Under the pieces are notes generated by a model. The model ran no database searches and was not told the origin of the DNA. It saw only the letters and a list, made by a program, of their open reading frames with translations. Made by a program: the position numbers and the translations under genes. A DNA stretch of 64,000 nt, taken from positions 1-64,000 of the forward strand of contig JAGVSJ010000002.1 in NCBI GenBank assembly GCA_019720975.1, given 5' to 3'. Origin of the DNA: Candidatus Sysuiplasma superficiale (GTDB lineage Archaea > Thermoplasmatota > Thermoplasmata > Sysuiplasmatales > Sysuiplasmataceae). The stretch's first letter is position 1. Every line of letters starts with the position of its first letter. Positions 1 through 9,150 of this stretch are shown here, one piece after another.

Positions 1-529
1 CTCAGCGAACATGCGGTGAAGGGCGATTCGGCCGCAGGTGGTTCACCGCAACAGAACTCACCGGATGGCCTTCCTCGCCAGTCGAGGCTCTCGGCACAGG
101 AAAGGAGGTGTTTACGGCAGAGAAGACTGTTCAGTTTGTCTGAACAGACATTCCTTCTCAGTTGTCACTACAAATCGAAAGTGAAATTCCCGAACGATCA
201 CGCACAAAATCCTGTCGAACTCGGGTTGAAAGTATTCGAACGTCACTGCTAGGTCGATATAGGTTTGAAGCAATCTCCCTCAGAGGAGGGCATCATGCAT
301 CCGATGTAACTGTCAGAAGCACTTCCACGCTTCATCCCTTTTCGCACTTCTGGATATGTCAAGTACAATCCTGTACGGATAAATATCGATCCCTGTCCTT
401 TATCTCGAACGTTCCGAAACGTTAGCGGCAACTATCCTTGCAAGCGTTTCGTTTAACCTGTTTCCAAAGCAGTCATTTGCGACCGTTTTCTCGTAATCGG
501 TATGACTCTGTCACGATCCTTATGTCCAT

Positions 530-685
530 TCATCGGAGCTGTAATCCATTGATGGAAGAAATATAATTGCGAACCTTCTCTATCGCGTCCTGGCTGGCAC
601 TATAATCGGAAAGGTTCATTTCGATCTTTGGTTTCTCAATTTCCCGCGCAGCTTCAACCGGTACGCTATCCGCTTTCCTACCCAT
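530..685 (-). CDS. possible 51-residue hypothetical protein or gene remnant
   Basis: This ORF is shorter than the track cut-off. It runs from an ATG to TGA and encodes an acidic, helix-prone peptide beginning MGRKADSVPVEAAREIEKPK. Charged residues are frequent and the codon use resembles neighbouring genes. No clear TATA box or ribosome binding site lies at the usual distance, and the surrounding DNA is decayed, so it may be a fragment of a lost gene. No function can be proposed. Confidence 0.2.
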   Translation of the reverse strand: MGRKADSVPVEAAREIEKPKIEMNLSDYSASQDAIEKVRNYISSINGLQLR

Positions 686-688
686 GAA

Positions 689-1343
689 TTAGGTATCCGA
701 GCGCCAATGTCGGTCCGGCAAGCGGTTCTGTTTACTTGACCTCAACCAACCACGGTTCCGGCCATGTGTTGCCGATGCGCAAACCTGTTCAGCGGGCAAA
801 GGAATGAAACGCTCGTCAAGAGTGTCGACTACCTTCCTCGAACTTATGTTCCTGGCGTTGAATGCCTTCTCATTCCCTGTCATGGACATATTCCGTAGGA
901 ACAGTGTGCCTATATCCCGAAGATCTCAGCGCCTTCCTCTTTCCTTGACCTGACGAACCTGTGTCAAGCAGTGAAATTGTGGACCTTCCGAATCCACCGC
1001 ACTAAAGATTTCTGGGAGATAGGGAGCAGAGTTGTTCTCCTCACTTGTGATATCTTCGATTAAGCCTGTCATCGGTTTTTCAATCCTTTCATATCTACCT
1101 TATAGGTTTGAAAACGATCAAGTTATGCATCTATTAGGCATCACTCTTTCGGAAATATCTTTGACAGGACTGGCCTGGGGCTCCAGTATTTCATTTTCCT
1201 CCTTATCGGCACAGGCCTATGTGATGATTGGAACCACGATTTTCAGCACGGATTTTTGCATCAGGACTCTAAATTCGACTTCGCTGATGCTCCACGGCTG
1301 TATTGGGCTTATGAATATTGAATCTGACTTTGCTTGCCAACAC
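689..1343 (-). pseudogene. possible decayed coding sequence with in-frame stops
   Basis: One minus-strand frame, the same frame as the membrane/zinc-ribbon gene ending at 1358, stays mostly open for about 650 bases but is interrupted by TAG, TGA, TAA and TGA. The open pieces look protein-like, for example ISEVEFRVLMQKSVLKIVVP and PYLPEIFSAVDSEG. The mixture of all three stop codons argues against recoding and for decay. I do not recognise the ancestral family; a decayed transposase or an eroded extension of the upstream gene are both possible. The evidence is weak, because a plus-strand frame is also open across part of the interval. Confidence 0.2.
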
Positions 1344-1357
1344 TTATCTGCAATCAA

Positions 1358-2245
1358 TTATGTTTTCAAAGAAAAACCACAAAATTTGCACCGTTCTTCG
1401 GCTGCTGGAGTTCTGCTACCGCATGCCCAGCAGTTAACCATTCTGGTTTCGTTTTTCTTGCTGTAGTTGTCTAATCTTTTCGGTTTCTTGTGCTCCAAAG
1501 TTTCATCCTTCATTATATGGTCGGAGGATGCGGCATCCTCTTCTGCCGTTAAATCGGTCATCAATTTTTCAGATTCGAAAAGCGTATCTATCCTGTCAAT
1601 GACATCATCAGCTGTGGCAATCATTGCTGTTCCAGCTATCCTGTTCCTGACGTTCTTGCCGGAAGACTGCGCGCCATCGGCAGTGGCCGAATTGGCCGAA
1701 CCACTTCCTTCTTTCATTTTGAATCCGTCATCTGCCAAACCTTCATACACATCTAGTTTCCCGGCATCATTGTATCTATTCAGCAGTGTAATTTGAGTGA
1801 ATGGCAAAACAAGCAGATTGAGTGCAAACACGCCGTATGCATATGTGGTGCCGAATATGTCACCAAAGAATGTAAACGACGCAATCAGCGAAACTGACAC
1901 AGTCACGCTTATTGCCATTGATATGCGAAGCAACAGTCTGCCTGAAAGGTACTGACACAGAAGATTGATTCCCCCAAGAATCACGCCCGGAATGAACGAA
2001 AGGGATAGTGGCAATCCGCCTTCGTAAAGGAGAGGTAACAATGGTGAGGACACGGAACCGAATGAGCCCGGTTGCAGTTGATATCCGCTTGCTGACTGGA
2101 GGAATGATATGGATGATATGAAAAATGGAAATGCAACAGCTGCGAGTGAAATCATTTCGGACGGAAATGTGCGTAATACAAAAGCAAACGAATGAAAATT
2201 TCTTTTAATCGTTGCAGCTGAAAACGTGGCTTCAACGTCGTTCAT
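1358..2245 (-). CDS. membrane protein with C-terminal zinc ribbon
   Basis: A 295-residue protein and the last gene of a four-gene operon. Hydrophobic segments lie near residues 30-55, 75-100 and 105-150 (for example LRISMAISVTVSVSLIASFT), so it is polytopic. A polar Asp/Glu/Lys-rich linker of about 90 residues follows. The C-terminus carries a compact zinc ribbon, CWACGSRTPAAEERCKFCG, with two CxxC pairs. The start ATG overlaps the preceding stop (ATGA), which indicates translational coupling. The zinc ribbon should face the cytoplasm. I do not recognise the family; the context suggests a membrane partner or sensor for the secreted proteins encoded upstream. Confidence 0.75.
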   Translation of the reverse strand: MNDVEATFSAATIKRNFHSFAFVLRTFPSEMISLAAVAFPFFISSISFLQSASGYQLQPGSFGSVSSPLLPLLYEGGLPLSLSFIPGVILGGINLLCQYLSGRLLLRISMAISVTVSVSLIASFTFFGDIFGTTYAYGVFALNLLVLPFTQITLLNRYNDAGKLDVYEGLADDGFKMKEGSGSANSATADGAQSSGKNVRNRIAGTAMIATADDVIDRIDTLFESEKLMTDLTAEEDAASSDHIMKDETLEHKKPKRLDNYSKKNETRMVNCWACGSRTPAAEERCKFCGFSLKT

Positions 2246-2883
2246 CTCATTTTGCGTGATCTCATCCCACTTTCCCTCGGAGTTACATTCTTCTCCCTGA
2301 TTGAAAATTTCCTCGATTTCGCTAGCATTGTGACAACTGTGCCGAACATTGCAAGTGTTATAAGATAGGGAATGGCGATTGTAATACCAGCTCCAACGTA
2401 CCCTCCCTGCAATTCAAATGAGCTTGTCGCGACCTTTCCATGTATGTCGGAAGCTGAAATCATCAGAACTTCGGCATTAATTGAAGTGAATGCAAACGTA
2501 ACTGTCAGATTTGCAACTTCAGATATCGTCTGGCTGAGGTTGGAGGCGTTGTAGCTTGAATAAGGCTGATAGAAGGAATTACCCGTTACCTGCTTGAAAT
2601 GTGTCGTATCTTTCCCAGACAGATATTGATCGAAGACAACCTCTTCGGTAGTCCTGTTTTCCGGACCGATTGCCTTCAACGTAACATTCTTTACACTCTT
2701 CCAGGAATTGTAGTCAAAGATCACTGTCCTTACGAACACATAGCCATGTGAAATGTACATCTGAATAGAATAGAATGTCGGCGTGATGTCTGAAACACCA
2801 AGGCTTCCGTTGGCCCTTAGGCTGCCGGCTAATAGGGGACAAATGAGTACTATTGCCAACACTAGGAGAGTTTGAATGTGCAT
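2242..2883 (-). CDS. secreted, C-terminally membrane-anchored protein of unknown function
   Basis: 213 residues. An N-terminal signal peptide (HIQTLLVLAIVLICPLLAGSLRA) is followed by an extracellular domain of about 140 residues with beta-rich composition and N-x-S/T sequons (ENRT, YNAS, NLS, NLT). One transmembrane helix near residues 165-188 (AGITIAIPYLITLAMFGTVVTML) precedes a short basic cytoplasmic tail rich in Arg and Lys. It starts 3 nt after the upstream gene and overlaps the downstream start by 4 nt, so all three are co-translated. No known domain was recognised. Confidence 0.75.
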   Translation of the reverse strand: MHIQTLLVLAIVLICPLLAGSLRANGSLGVSDITPTFYSIQMYISHGYVFVRTVIFDYNSWKSVKNVTLKAIGPENRTTEEVVFDQYLSGKDTTHFKQVTGNSFYQPYSSYNASNLSQTISEVANLTVTFAFTSINAEVLMISASDIHGKVATSSFELQGGYVGAGITIAIPYLITLAMFGTVVTMLAKSRKFSIREKNVTPRESGMRSRKMR

Positions 2884-2886
2884 GGC

Positions 2887-4350
2887 TCATCTTTCCCAGT
2901 TCTTTCTTGGCTTTATTCTTTCACTGCGATTTACGGAATCTCTTCTTCCTCTTGCGTTAGTATCACGTGTTGGGATTTTTTTCCCTTTTTGAGCTATGTG
3001 TGCTCTGCCATGTGTTCTTCTGATTAGAATAACGGCAAGCAGAGCAGATACCAGGGCCGTGGTGCTGAGCATAAGCGACGAAAAGTTGGCATCCTGCGAG
3101 GCGACACCGCCATGCCCTGCAGAGCCAGGTATGCCGGTAACACTCACTTTCGTCACAAAACTCTTTGATACAGGCGAACCGGGTATGGAGACTACAGCTG
3201 TAATCCATCCGGTTGTCCTGTCTTCTACCGGTTCAAATCCTATTTTGACTTCGGTTTCAGTCCCCTTCGAAAGGACAAAGGAGACTGAAGAAGTGTAATT
3301 CTCATTTCCACCGCTTACAAAGAGCACTTTCAGAGCGGAAGAACTTACATTAACAGTCACAGGTCCGTTCCCTGAAAGGTATATGTCTATTATATCCATC
3401 TCACCGTAAGCGGCTGTAGCGGAACTTCTAAACTGCACTGTTACGTTGCTTAACGCGTAGATGGCATAACCTTCATGTCCGACATATATTGCGCCATTAA
3501 CAGGGAACTGAACGTCTGGGACATACTGTGCATAATTCTGTCCCTGAATCTGATCTGTGAACTCCGCGGTCACGGTGCCGGAGAAATTTATTATTTGCGG
3601 GGACCAGTTTCTTGCATACACTGTTATGGAGTGGTATACAGTCTCGCCGGGCTGGACTGTAAGGTTGTTAAGCGTTGCGGATATGAAAGAATTGCTGGCG
3701 CCGAAATTGAACGTCACTGTTTCCGGAATGCTTCCTGAGTTTTTTGTCATCTCGAGCTCGCCAAACTCAGAGGAGTTGACTGCATTGTTTGTGAAAGGTT
3801 CGACTACGACATCGAAGGCGGGAGCGGAAACAACCAGTCCTATTGCAGGTTGTGAAACATCAAATTCCAATTGGTCAATGAAGTTCGAACCGTTGAAGAT
3901 CTCGAGAGTCCATGTGCCCACATCTGCCTTGTCATACATACCGCTCACAAAAGAATATTCGTTCCCGTGAACGCTCGACAGGCTAACATTGACATAGTTT
4001 CCATATATGGGGTCGTACCAACTATTGTTCGACTCAGAATATGCCCACTCGTAATAGTTGAGCGGCGTTCTGTTTGAGGGCACCGTGTTTCCGTAAAACG
4101 CAATTAGACTGACACCTTCTGTGGGATTAGGCTGAATCGTGACGTTGACATAATTCCAGACGTCTGTAAGAAGAAGTGGAATGCCATTCACGCTGCTGTT
4201 TGTCGGGGAGGAAATGACATGCATGGAGATTCCAACGCTCGTTGATGCGGCAGCGTATGAGGAACCAAATGTGAATGATGCCGCGATCAGGACTAACGCC
4301 ATGATCGCGAATGAAAAGTTTTTATTGTTTCTGACCTGCATGCGAAACAA
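2887..4350 (-). CDS. secreted, membrane-anchored protein with NEW3/CARDB-like beta domains
   Basis: 487 residues. The signal peptide lies near residues 13-35 (FSFAIMALVLIAASFTFGSSYA). The long extracellular part is rich in Asn, Ser and Thr and contains Ig-like beta segments, including a stretch with the pattern PETVTFNFGA...VQPGETVYHSITVYA that resembles NPCBM/NEW3-type or CARDB adhesion-like domains. Many N-x-S/T sequons suggest glycosylation. A C-terminal helix (LMLSTTALVSALLAVILIRR) and a basic tail anchor it with the bulk outside the cell. It begins 7 nt after the preceding gene. The architecture fits a cell-surface or envelope component; the exact role is unknown. Confidence 0.75.
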   Translation of the reverse strand: MFRMQVRNNKNFSFAIMALVLIAASFTFGSSYAAASTSVGISMHVISSPTNSSVNGIPLLLTDVWNYVNVTIQPNPTEGVSLIAFYGNTVPSNRTPLNYYEWAYSESNNSWYDPIYGNYVNVSLSSVHGNEYSFVSGMYDKADVGTWTLEIFNGSNFIDQLEFDVSQPAIGLVVSAPAFDVVVEPFTNNAVNSSEFGELEMTKNSGSIPETVTFNFGASNSFISATLNNLTVQPGETVYHSITVYARNWSPQIINFSGTVTAEFTDQIQGQNYAQYVPDVQFPVNGAIYVGHEGYAIYALSNVTVQFRSSATAAYGEMDIIDIYLSGNGPVTVNVSSSALKVLFVSGGNENYTSSVSFVLSKGTETEVKIGFEPVEDRTTGWITAVVSIPGSPVSKSFVTKVSVTGIPGSAGHGGVASQDANFSSLMLSTTALVSALLAVILIRRTHGRAHIAQKGKKIPTRDTNARGRRDSVNRSERIKPRKNWER

Positions 4351-4357
4351 TCCCCAA

Positions 4358-5560
4358 TTACGGGAATGCCTGATTTTCGGCCCAGAGCCTCCAGGTTATA
4401 CTTCCGGTATATGAACCCGCTACTGTCCCAATTGGCACCTGGAAAACGAATGTGATCGTGATTGTTTCCCAAATCCCATTTTTCTGTGCCAGGGCGAACG
4501 AACTGTTAGCTATCCCAAAGAGAGAAACCTGACCCGGCGAAGGACCAGTGGTGTCATTGAAAGGTCTTGCTTCACCACTTGTGGTTGTTCCTATCTTTGG
4601 AAGCCCCGTGGTTCCGGCCGCTGTCTCGGAAGCGGCGTAGTAAGGGCTGAGTGGTGAAGATCCGTTAAAAGCGGGGGTGGCGGAACTCGTGTTGTCGAAT
4701 ATGCCTATGTTGTGGCGCAGGAAGGTGTATACATGTCCACTCACTGTTGCAGTCAGGTTTGAAGCTTCCAGTGTCAGAACGTAGTTGTTGTTTATCGAAT
4801 AGTGAAGTATGAGTATGCCCAGCGAATAAACGGCAGAAGAACTCGGGGCGCCACTTCCGGAGATAGAATCCTGCACGATGGTAACCGACTCATAGTCATT
4901 CACGCCGAAATACATTGTTGCTGTTTTGGATATCGCACCATCGCCCTTCACTGTAGCATTTACCGCCCATGCAAATGCATCGCCAACGGTGGTTGACGGA
5001 GCTGTGCCATTGTGGATCTGGGAACCAAGATAAAATTTAAACGTAAAGTTCGCCGTTGTGGAGTTATAGTATTTGTACCATCCACCCGAACCGAGCAACC
5101 AGGCTGTCGGATCATTCCCGGCAGCAGGCCATATCATTTTCACGGAATAGGTATGTGAGCCGGAGAGGGTGTTGTTAGTTAGATTCAGATACAGATTCAT
5201 ATCCTGCCCTTTGGAACCGTTATAGGCGGCTGTCGATGTGCCGTTGAGATAATACATGTAGACGTCGATGTACTGTATAGCAGAATATCCGGAGGTGTCA
5301 GTCGCATTGATCCACACCAAATAAGGTCTTGATGTGTTCACATTGAGTTGTGTGTTATTTATCCTCTGAACTATGCCCGAAGTAGCAGTTGTATTGTTGC
5401 CGATTCCAAACGAGTTGATCTTTATTGAACCTGAATTTACAGTGAGATTTGTGCTACCACCACCGCTCGAACCTGGGGAAGCGGCAAGGCTGAAACCGCT
5501 TCCAACCATGATTGCAAATCCAAGTCCAATACATAACACTGCCAGATATTTCGTTCTCAT
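4358..5560 (-). CDS. secreted Ser/Thr/Asn-rich surface protein
   Basis: 400 residues, first gene of the four-gene operon. A Sec-type signal peptide (YLAVLCIGLGFAIMVGSGFSLAAS) is followed by a Gly/Ser linker and a long beta-rich region with very frequent N-x-S/T sequons, suggesting heavy N-glycosylation. Unlike the next two gene products it has no C-terminal transmembrane helix, so it may be released or held by its partners. The C-terminus (TWRLWAENQAF) is aromatic, as in some fibre-forming surface proteins; that is only an analogy. No known domain was recognised. Confidence 0.7.
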   Translation of the reverse strand: MRTKYLAVLCIGLGFAIMVGSGFSLAASPGSSGGGSTNLTVNSGSIKINSFGIGNNTTATSGIVQRINNTQLNVNTSRPYLVWINATDTSGYSAIQYIDVYMYYLNGTSTAAYNGSKGQDMNLYLNLTNNTLSGSHTYSVKMIWPAAGNDPTAWLLGSGGWYKYYNSTTANFTFKFYLGSQIHNGTAPSTTVGDAFAWAVNATVKGDGAISKTATMYFGVNDYESVTIVQDSISGSGAPSSSAVYSLGILILHYSINNNYVLTLEASNLTATVSGHVYTFLRHNIGIFDNTSSATPAFNGSSPLSPYYAASETAAGTTGLPKIGTTTSGEARPFNDTTGPSPGQVSLFGIANSSFALAQKNGIWETITITFVFQVPIGTVAGSYTGSITWRLWAENQAFP

Positions 5561-5773
5561 TTTTCTGACCCCAACGTAATTTTGCGCATAATTTGAAAAT
5601 TCCGCAGAAGTTCAAATAAGGTGTTTTAAGGATATCAAAGATGTCAATGTCTGGTTTCTGCCTTCACGGAAGTCATTTGTTTATTGAACTGGCGCGCGAG
5701 ATGAATTTCTGCCTCCAAATCATCATCATTGGCGTAGCAGAATTTATCCGGAATCCTTTACAAGTGCCGATGT

Positions 5774-6832
5774 TTAATCTCCTGTTTCGAGTACACGCCA
5801 GTACAGATGTCTCATCAGGAAGGGGGCCATTGAAACAGGATATATTGAATTGTGCACATCGACACCCAGCACATCTCTGAGCTCACTGTCGCAAAGGACA
5901 GATGAGATCTTCTGCTCAGCCCCTTCTATGGTAGTGTGATATGACAGGGTCAACACTTTTTCTCCGTTTGAAGCTGCAAAACATAGGGCTCCTGTTCTGA
6001 ACATTCTTGTTATCTTGCCTTCGTCAAGTCTCCTTGTTACCGGATAAACTGAAACAGAGAGCGTGTTACCGCCAAGTGCCTCCGGCGCTAGAAATCCCAT
6101 TGTCTTCGCCACCTTCCTCTGAAGAATCTCTCGTCTCAGTCTTGATACGGTTTCCCTTGACACTTTCATTCTTTCGGCCAGTGCCCTGTCTGAAATTTCA
6201 GGCTCTGCGATATGTGATATCAGAAATTCCTTGTAACGCTCTCTCTCACCATCATCCTCTGCTTCGGCACCAAAATTAAACTGTTCCGGTTGCAAGTCGT
6301 GGACGGGATTTGAGCCGGTGAGGTGAAGCGCTGTCTGCTTGTACCCTTCCGCCCAAATGCAATTCCTCGAAGTAAGGTCGGAAATGAAGAGTGTTTCATT
6401 TATCTGTCCTGCATCTAAATCGCCAAGATTGTTCCTGTATGTCTCAATTGAGTCCTGCGCATCCGCCATGTTTCTGTGCTGTTCTATTGAAAATATCTTC
6501 CTGTGTGACGCAATGAGTGTGGTTATGCCCTTCACCTCTGCTGATATGCGAAGCAATGCGTGAGTCAGGGCTTCATCTGATTCGAGGGGTCTGATTCTTA
6601 ATTCTCTGGCAACAAGTATTTTTCGATCGAAGAATAGAGGGCTAGGGACAAGTTCTACTTTGACAAGTCCTCTTTCTTTTAACGTTCCCTTCACGACACT
6701 GTATGTTGACGCCTTTATTCCATGCATTCTTGAAACGTTGGTGTCGTCGTATCCCACGCTCTCAAGCATTGATAGTAGAACCTTGAGTCTGGTCGGAGTG
6801 AGTTTGAAATCATGTTCTGACTTGACTGACAT
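5774..6832 (-). CDS. transcriptional regulator with two helix-turn-helix regions
   Basis: 352 residues. An N-terminal winged-helix-like segment (residues 10-60, LTPTRLKVLLSMLESVGYDDTNVSRM) is followed by a middle domain of about 150 residues. A second HTH sits near residues 205-245 (ISDRALAERMKVSRETVSRLRREIL) and matches the Lrp/AsnC style of recognition helix. The C-terminal part (NTLSVSVYPV...VDVHNSIYPVS) has alternating strands and could be a ligand or dimerisation domain. It lies upstream of, and on the same strand as, the surface-protein operon, with a 213 nt gap, and may control that operon or itself. The target is not determinable from sequence. Confidence 0.7.
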   Translation of the reverse strand: MSVKSEHDFKLTPTRLKVLLSMLESVGYDDTNVSRMHGIKASTYSVVKGTLKERGLVKVELVPSPLFFDRKILVARELRIRPLESDEALTHALLRISAEVKGITTLIASHRKIFSIEQHRNMADAQDSIETYRNNLGDLDAGQINETLFISDLTSRNCIWAEGYKQTALHLTGSNPVHDLQPEQFNFGAEAEDDGERERYKEFLISHIAEPEISDRALAERMKVSRETVSRLRREILQRKVAKTMGFLAPEALGGNTLSVSVYPVTRRLDEGKITRMFRTGALCFAASNGEKVLTLSYHTTIEGAEQKISSVLCDSELRDVLGVDVHNSIYPVSMAPFLMRHLYWRVLETGD

Positions 6833-6937
6833 TCCAGGACGGATTATGCGGGCTTGATTTCAATCTTTTGAAATGAATCACAAAAAGGATTTCTTTCACA
6901 TTTCTCTCTTCCAGAAGAGCAAATTTTCAAATCATTG

Positions 6938-6944
6938 ATTTATA
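6938..6944 (+). promoter_or_regulatory. TATA box of the VOC gene
   Basis: ATTTATA lies with its centre about 27 nt upstream of the ATG at 6968. That spacing places transcription initiation at or next to the start codon, so the message should be leaderless. Confidence 0.55.
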
Positions 6945-6967
6945 CCCGTTGCGCGTTACCCGCTCAT

Positions 6968-7339
6968 ATGAAACTCCTGCACACGTCGATAAACGTGAAG
7001 AACATGGATGAGAGCATCACGTTCTACACCAGCAATTTGGGGATGAGACTGAGAAGCAGAAGAGAGATAAAACACAATAATGCAGAAATTGCCTTTCTTG
7101 AAATAGAAGGGACAAATCACAATATCGAACTGACCTGGTGGAAGGATAAGAAGGACTATTCGGAAGGCGATCAACTCGATCACATAGCATTTGGTGTCAG
7201 CGATATGGACGGAACAATGCAGAGGTTCAGAGAAAAGGGTGTGGAGGTTGCAAAGGAACCATACAGCATGGGAGACCATAGAATAGCATTCATAAAGGAC
7301 CCAAATGGAATCTGGATAGAACTCATAGAACAGAAATAG
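6968..7339 (+). CDS. glyoxalase/bleomycin-resistance (VOC) family protein
   Basis: 123 residues, a single VOC-fold protein of typical length. The start MKLLHTSINVKNMDESITFYTSNLGM is the classic first beta-alpha-beta unit. The second half contains DHIAFGVSDMDG and ends FIKDPNGIWIELIEQ, again typical. His near residue 5, Glu in the GTNHNIELTWW strand, His in DHIAFG and Glu in WIELIE are positioned like the metal ligands of glyoxalase I, so lactoylglutathione lyase-like chemistry is possible but the substrate is unproven. The track start (TTG 6935) was rejected because it falls in the TATA box; ATG 6968 fits a leaderless message. Confidence 0.8.
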   Translation: MKLLHTSINVKNMDESITFYTSNLGMRLRSRREIKHNNAEIAFLEIEGTNHNIELTWWKDKKDYSEGDQLDHIAFGVSDMDGTMQRFREKGVEVAKEPYSMGDHRIAFIKDPNGIWIELIEQK

Positions 7340-7594
7340 TGCCAACCCGGCGATCCTGAACGCAACTGTTTCAGGGAACTTGCCCATTCAATTTCTCCTA
7401 CGCCACTCTGCTCTGTGCTGCCAAAGCAGCTTCCCGTAGCAGCAATCTCCGGAACCGCCAGTACAGATTGTTCCGAAATTGAAGTTCGAATCTGCGGAAT
7501 CCCAACAGCGATTTCTGCCTTCAAACACCGACTCTCTGGATGGATAGCGCCCACAAATGATTCTTTTTTATAATCCTACGATAATCATGCCAGC
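7340..7594. other. intergenic region without detectable gene
   Basis: 255 nt between the VOC gene and the secreted-protein gene. The 3' half has a T-rich TATA region just before 7595. A GTTCGAATC string at about 7482 was inspected as a possible tRNA T-loop, but no paired stem or cloverleaf surrounds it. Confidence 0.5.
7565..7573 (+). promoter_or_regulatory. TATA box of the secreted-protein gene
   Basis: TTTTTATAA is centred about 26 nt upstream of ATG 7595, consistent with a leaderless transcript. Confidence 0.55.
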
Positions 7595-9016
7595 ATGGCT
7601 GGATCAAGGGGGATAGTCGGTCTGTTTGTTGTCATTTCCATTGTATTGTCTGTGTCTCCTTTCTATTCCGCCGCGCCACAGGCCGCCGGGAAGAGCATGG
7701 AGCAGCTAAGTTCCGCACCTGTTTCCACAAACGGTGCATTCGCGCTGGTTTCGTATTTCACAAATGGCGGTGGCTATTCCACTTATGGTTGGGTATCGCT
7801 GAGCGGTCCGACCAACAGGGTTGACCTTACATCAAAACCCGACTATTTCGGAGAACCTTCTCTTCAGGTGCCCTCCGGGACATTTCTTGTGAACACGGAC
7901 AATGTCACACAGGGCGATCAGTTCGTTTCATTCCAGGCCGCAGTCTATTCCAATGGAAATTCTGCATTCGTCGGCTTAGTCAGCAGCAACGGTGAATTTG
8001 TTTCGCTTATTGAGGTCAAGGGCGATGCAGTCTTTGCCGGACAGGATATGCAGAGTCTTGGACTGATAGGATATCTTCCCCAGAATTCGGTATATCCCGC
8101 AGGGTGGTCCTATGTCACAGCAAATGTCTTTAATTCCAGCACATCCAAACAGTTCATGTGGACTATGCAGGTTTTTGTTGATGGCTCTTCAAATATACTT
8201 GCCAGCATCTCAACCCCGGCTGCTTATCAATATTCAGGTATAGTAATCGGTGCAGCAAGCACTTCGTCGCACTTGCATGAGCAGGATGTATCCTATTTCA
8301 CAGATATTATATTCACCTCATACCAGATTCCGATTTACCTGCCGGGCTATAATCCAATGGAAGGGTACGGTCAGGGATCCGGATTACTGGTGAATCTTCT
8401 CCCTGCGTTCACCATCCTTCATGCCGATATGGTGCTCGGCAGCTGGAATGTTCCGGAGACAGGCATATTGAGCTTTCAGATAAACGCCATGAATTATTAC
8501 GGAACTACACGTTCCTCCTGTGTTGGCTTCTTCCAGCTGGGAGTGGATATAGACCCAAACGGTCACATTGCACCCTGGTACGTTGAGGGAACGAACTGCA
8601 TCGCTCACTATTTTCTAAATTCTAACAATCCGGCAGTTCAGTCAGGCTTTTACACTCCGCCCGGGACTCTGCTTTCCCTGAGTATAGTAGATCAACCTTC
8701 AAACGGGACCATTTTCTTCCAGATAGTGGATTACAGCGCGACAAGCCAGTATAAGTACTGGAATGCAACGATTCCGTACACAGGTACAGCATTTTATTCA
8801 ACCTATACCCAGCTTGAGTTCCAGCCCTCTTCAACCTACCCGATACAGGATTATTATTTCAACGGGACCCTTTACAGTATTGCATATGGAAACAGTTACA
8901 GCACTCTGAAGACACTTAACGGGAGTTACATGCTGCCCTTCATACTCAATGCGCCTCCAAGTTGGAGCTTTGCATACTATGACAGCAGCATATCAGGTTA
9001 TCAGCAGATAGGATGA
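7595..9016 (+). CDS. large secreted protein of unknown function
   Basis: 473 residues. The N-terminus has a signal peptide (GIVGLFVVISIVLSVSPFYSAA). The mature part is Ser, Tyr, Asn and Gly rich and beta-strand prone; one stretch (FVSFQAAVYSNGNSAFVGLVS through SYFTDIIFTSYQIP) resembles concanavalin-like or LamG-like lectin folds, by impression only. Two cysteines (SSCVGFF and TNCIAHY) about 30 residues apart could form a disulfide. N-x-S/T sequons are common. There is no C-terminal transmembrane anchor, so the product may be released or bound to the surface non-covalently. It is a single-gene unit with its own TATA box. Confidence 0.7.
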   Translation: MAGSRGIVGLFVVISIVLSVSPFYSAAPQAAGKSMEQLSSAPVSTNGAFALVSYFTNGGGYSTYGWVSLSGPTNRVDLTSKPDYFGEPSLQVPSGTFLVNTDNVTQGDQFVSFQAAVYSNGNSAFVGLVSSNGEFVSLIEVKGDAVFAGQDMQSLGLIGYLPQNSVYPAGWSYVTANVFNSSTSKQFMWTMQVFVDGSSNILASISTPAAYQYSGIVIGAASTSSHLHEQDVSYFTDIIFTSYQIPIYLPGYNPMEGYGQGSGLLVNLLPAFTILHADMVLGSWNVPETGILSFQINAMNYYGTTRSSCVGFFQLGVDIDPNGHIAPWYVEGTNCIAHYFLNSNNPAVQSGFYTPPGTLLSLSIVDQPSNGTIFFQIVDYSATSQYKYWNATIPYTGTAFYSTYTQLEFQPSSTYPIQDYYFNGTLYSIAYGNSYSTLKTLNGSYMLPFILNAPPSWSFAYYDSSISGYQQIG

Positions 9017-9094
9017 GACGCCCGGAAGCCGACGCACAGGTACGCTGACACCTGAATTTACTTTCCCAATTCTTTGGAACGCAGGCAGCCGTTG

Positions 9095-9103
9095 CTTATA
9101 AAC
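9095..9103 (+). promoter_or_regulatory. TATA box upstream of the glycosyltransferase
   Basis: CTTATAAAC predicts transcription start near 9125. This leaves a leader of roughly 25 nt with a weak AGTGAT ribosome binding site ahead of ATG 9151. Confidence 0.45.
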
Positions 9104-9150
9104 GACCATACTGGAAAAGTACATATTGCAATGAGCAGTGATATTCTATC

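Larger units (their letters stand above)
1..1357. other. gene-poor, probably decayed region
   Basis: I find no intact gene here. The track ORFs are short, overlap on both strands and lack recognisable motifs. Several fragments look residually coding: a minus-strand stretch at 689-1343 broken by stops, a 51-codon minus ORF at 530-685, and a plus-strand frame entering from the left edge (3-137) that ends at a stop. No tRNA or rRNA motif was seen. The stretch is best read as decayed accessory DNA. The 144-codon plus ORF at 1032-1466 runs into the 3' end of a convincing minus-strand gene and is not accepted. Confidence 0.5.

Noticed and set aside
1032-1466. 144-codon plus-strand ORF
   Set aside because: It overlaps the 3' end of a convincing minus-strand membrane/zinc-ribbon gene, has no motif, and resembles an antisense frame.
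7470-7500. GTTCGAATC string suggestive of a tRNA T-loop
   Set aside because: The flanking bases do not form a T-stem and no acceptor or anticodon arms can be drawn around it.
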